This document shows positions 28,954-28,960 of a stretch of 28,960 bases of DNA, in pieces. Made by a program: the position numbers and the translations under genes. The stretch is from Saprolegnia diclina VS20 (lineage: Eukaryota; Oomycota; Saprolegniomycetes; Saprolegniales; Saprolegniaceae), in assembly GCF_000281045.1 (NCBI RefSeq), contig NW_008246151.1, positions 132,970-161,929 on the forward strand, written 5' to 3'. Below the pieces are notes generated by a model that made no database searches, had not been told where the DNA came from, and saw nothing but the letters and a program-made list of their open reading frames with translations. The first letter of the stretch is position 1. Every line of letters starts with the position of its first letter.

Positions 28954-28960
28954 CGCTAGA

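Noticed and set aside
1-28960. CRISPR arrays, rRNA or tRNA genes, retroelement remains
   Set aside because: No regularly spaced repeats, no tRNA-like T-loop and anticodon arms, no rRNA segments and no reverse-transcriptase or integrase motifs were recognised on either strand by eye.

Overview
The window is nuclear DNA of a flagellated eukaryote, most likely an oomycete (water mould) of the Saprolegniales type. This is inferred from gene-dense GC-rich DNA, very small introns (38-63 nt, nearly all ending in TAG), CATTT-type initiator-like sequences a few tens of bases upstream of start codons, and axonemal genes beside typical eukaryotic housekeeping genes. I could not run a database search, so the lineage is an inference.

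Layout. Positions 1-3226 are gene-poor: a possible degraded gene or hAT-like remnant on the minus strand (1118-1752), a short protein-like fragment (about 2045-2244), a 34-bp near-perfect palindrome (1635-1668) and nothing else I can support. From 3227 onward the genes are closely packed and mostly alternate in strand: axonemal outer-arm dynein intermediate chain DNAI1 (+), a CFAP97-domain protein with a very long acidic tail (-), a Tctex1-family dynein light chain of the DYNLT2B/TCTEX1D2 type (-), an unidentified small multipass membrane protein (+), the mRNA-export factor GLE1 with an RG-rich tail (-), a type I arginine methyltransferase of the PRMT4/CARM1 type (+), ribosomal protein eS27 (-), an 11-exon helical-repeat protein of about 868 aa that may be FIRRM/C1orf112-like (+), the ribbon protein RIB43A/RIBC (-), mitochondrial ClpX (-), a Gdt1/TMEM165 cation transporter carrying an EF-hand (-), and a 1774-aa single-exon membrane protein made of two tandem copies of one ~865-aa module (-).

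How the genes fit together. Four of the twelve well-supported genes (DNAI1, CFAP97-like, Tctex1, RIB43A) belong to the flagellar axoneme, which suggests zoospore-linked co-expression. GLE1 and PRMT4 share a 339-bp divergent intergenic region, as do the Tctex1 gene and the small membrane protein (306 bp), and eS27 and the helical-repeat gene (865 bp). Several convergent pairs are very tight; the stop codons of the small membrane protein and GLE1 are only 16 bp apart.

The most novel items are the tandem-duplicated giant membrane protein, the EF-hand fused to a Gdt1 transporter, the CFAP97 protein with two related amphipathic helices in its tail, and the RG-tailed GLE1 next to an arginine methyltransferase. 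Exon boundaries below were worked out by hand from splice signals, reading-frame continuity and remembered family sequences.
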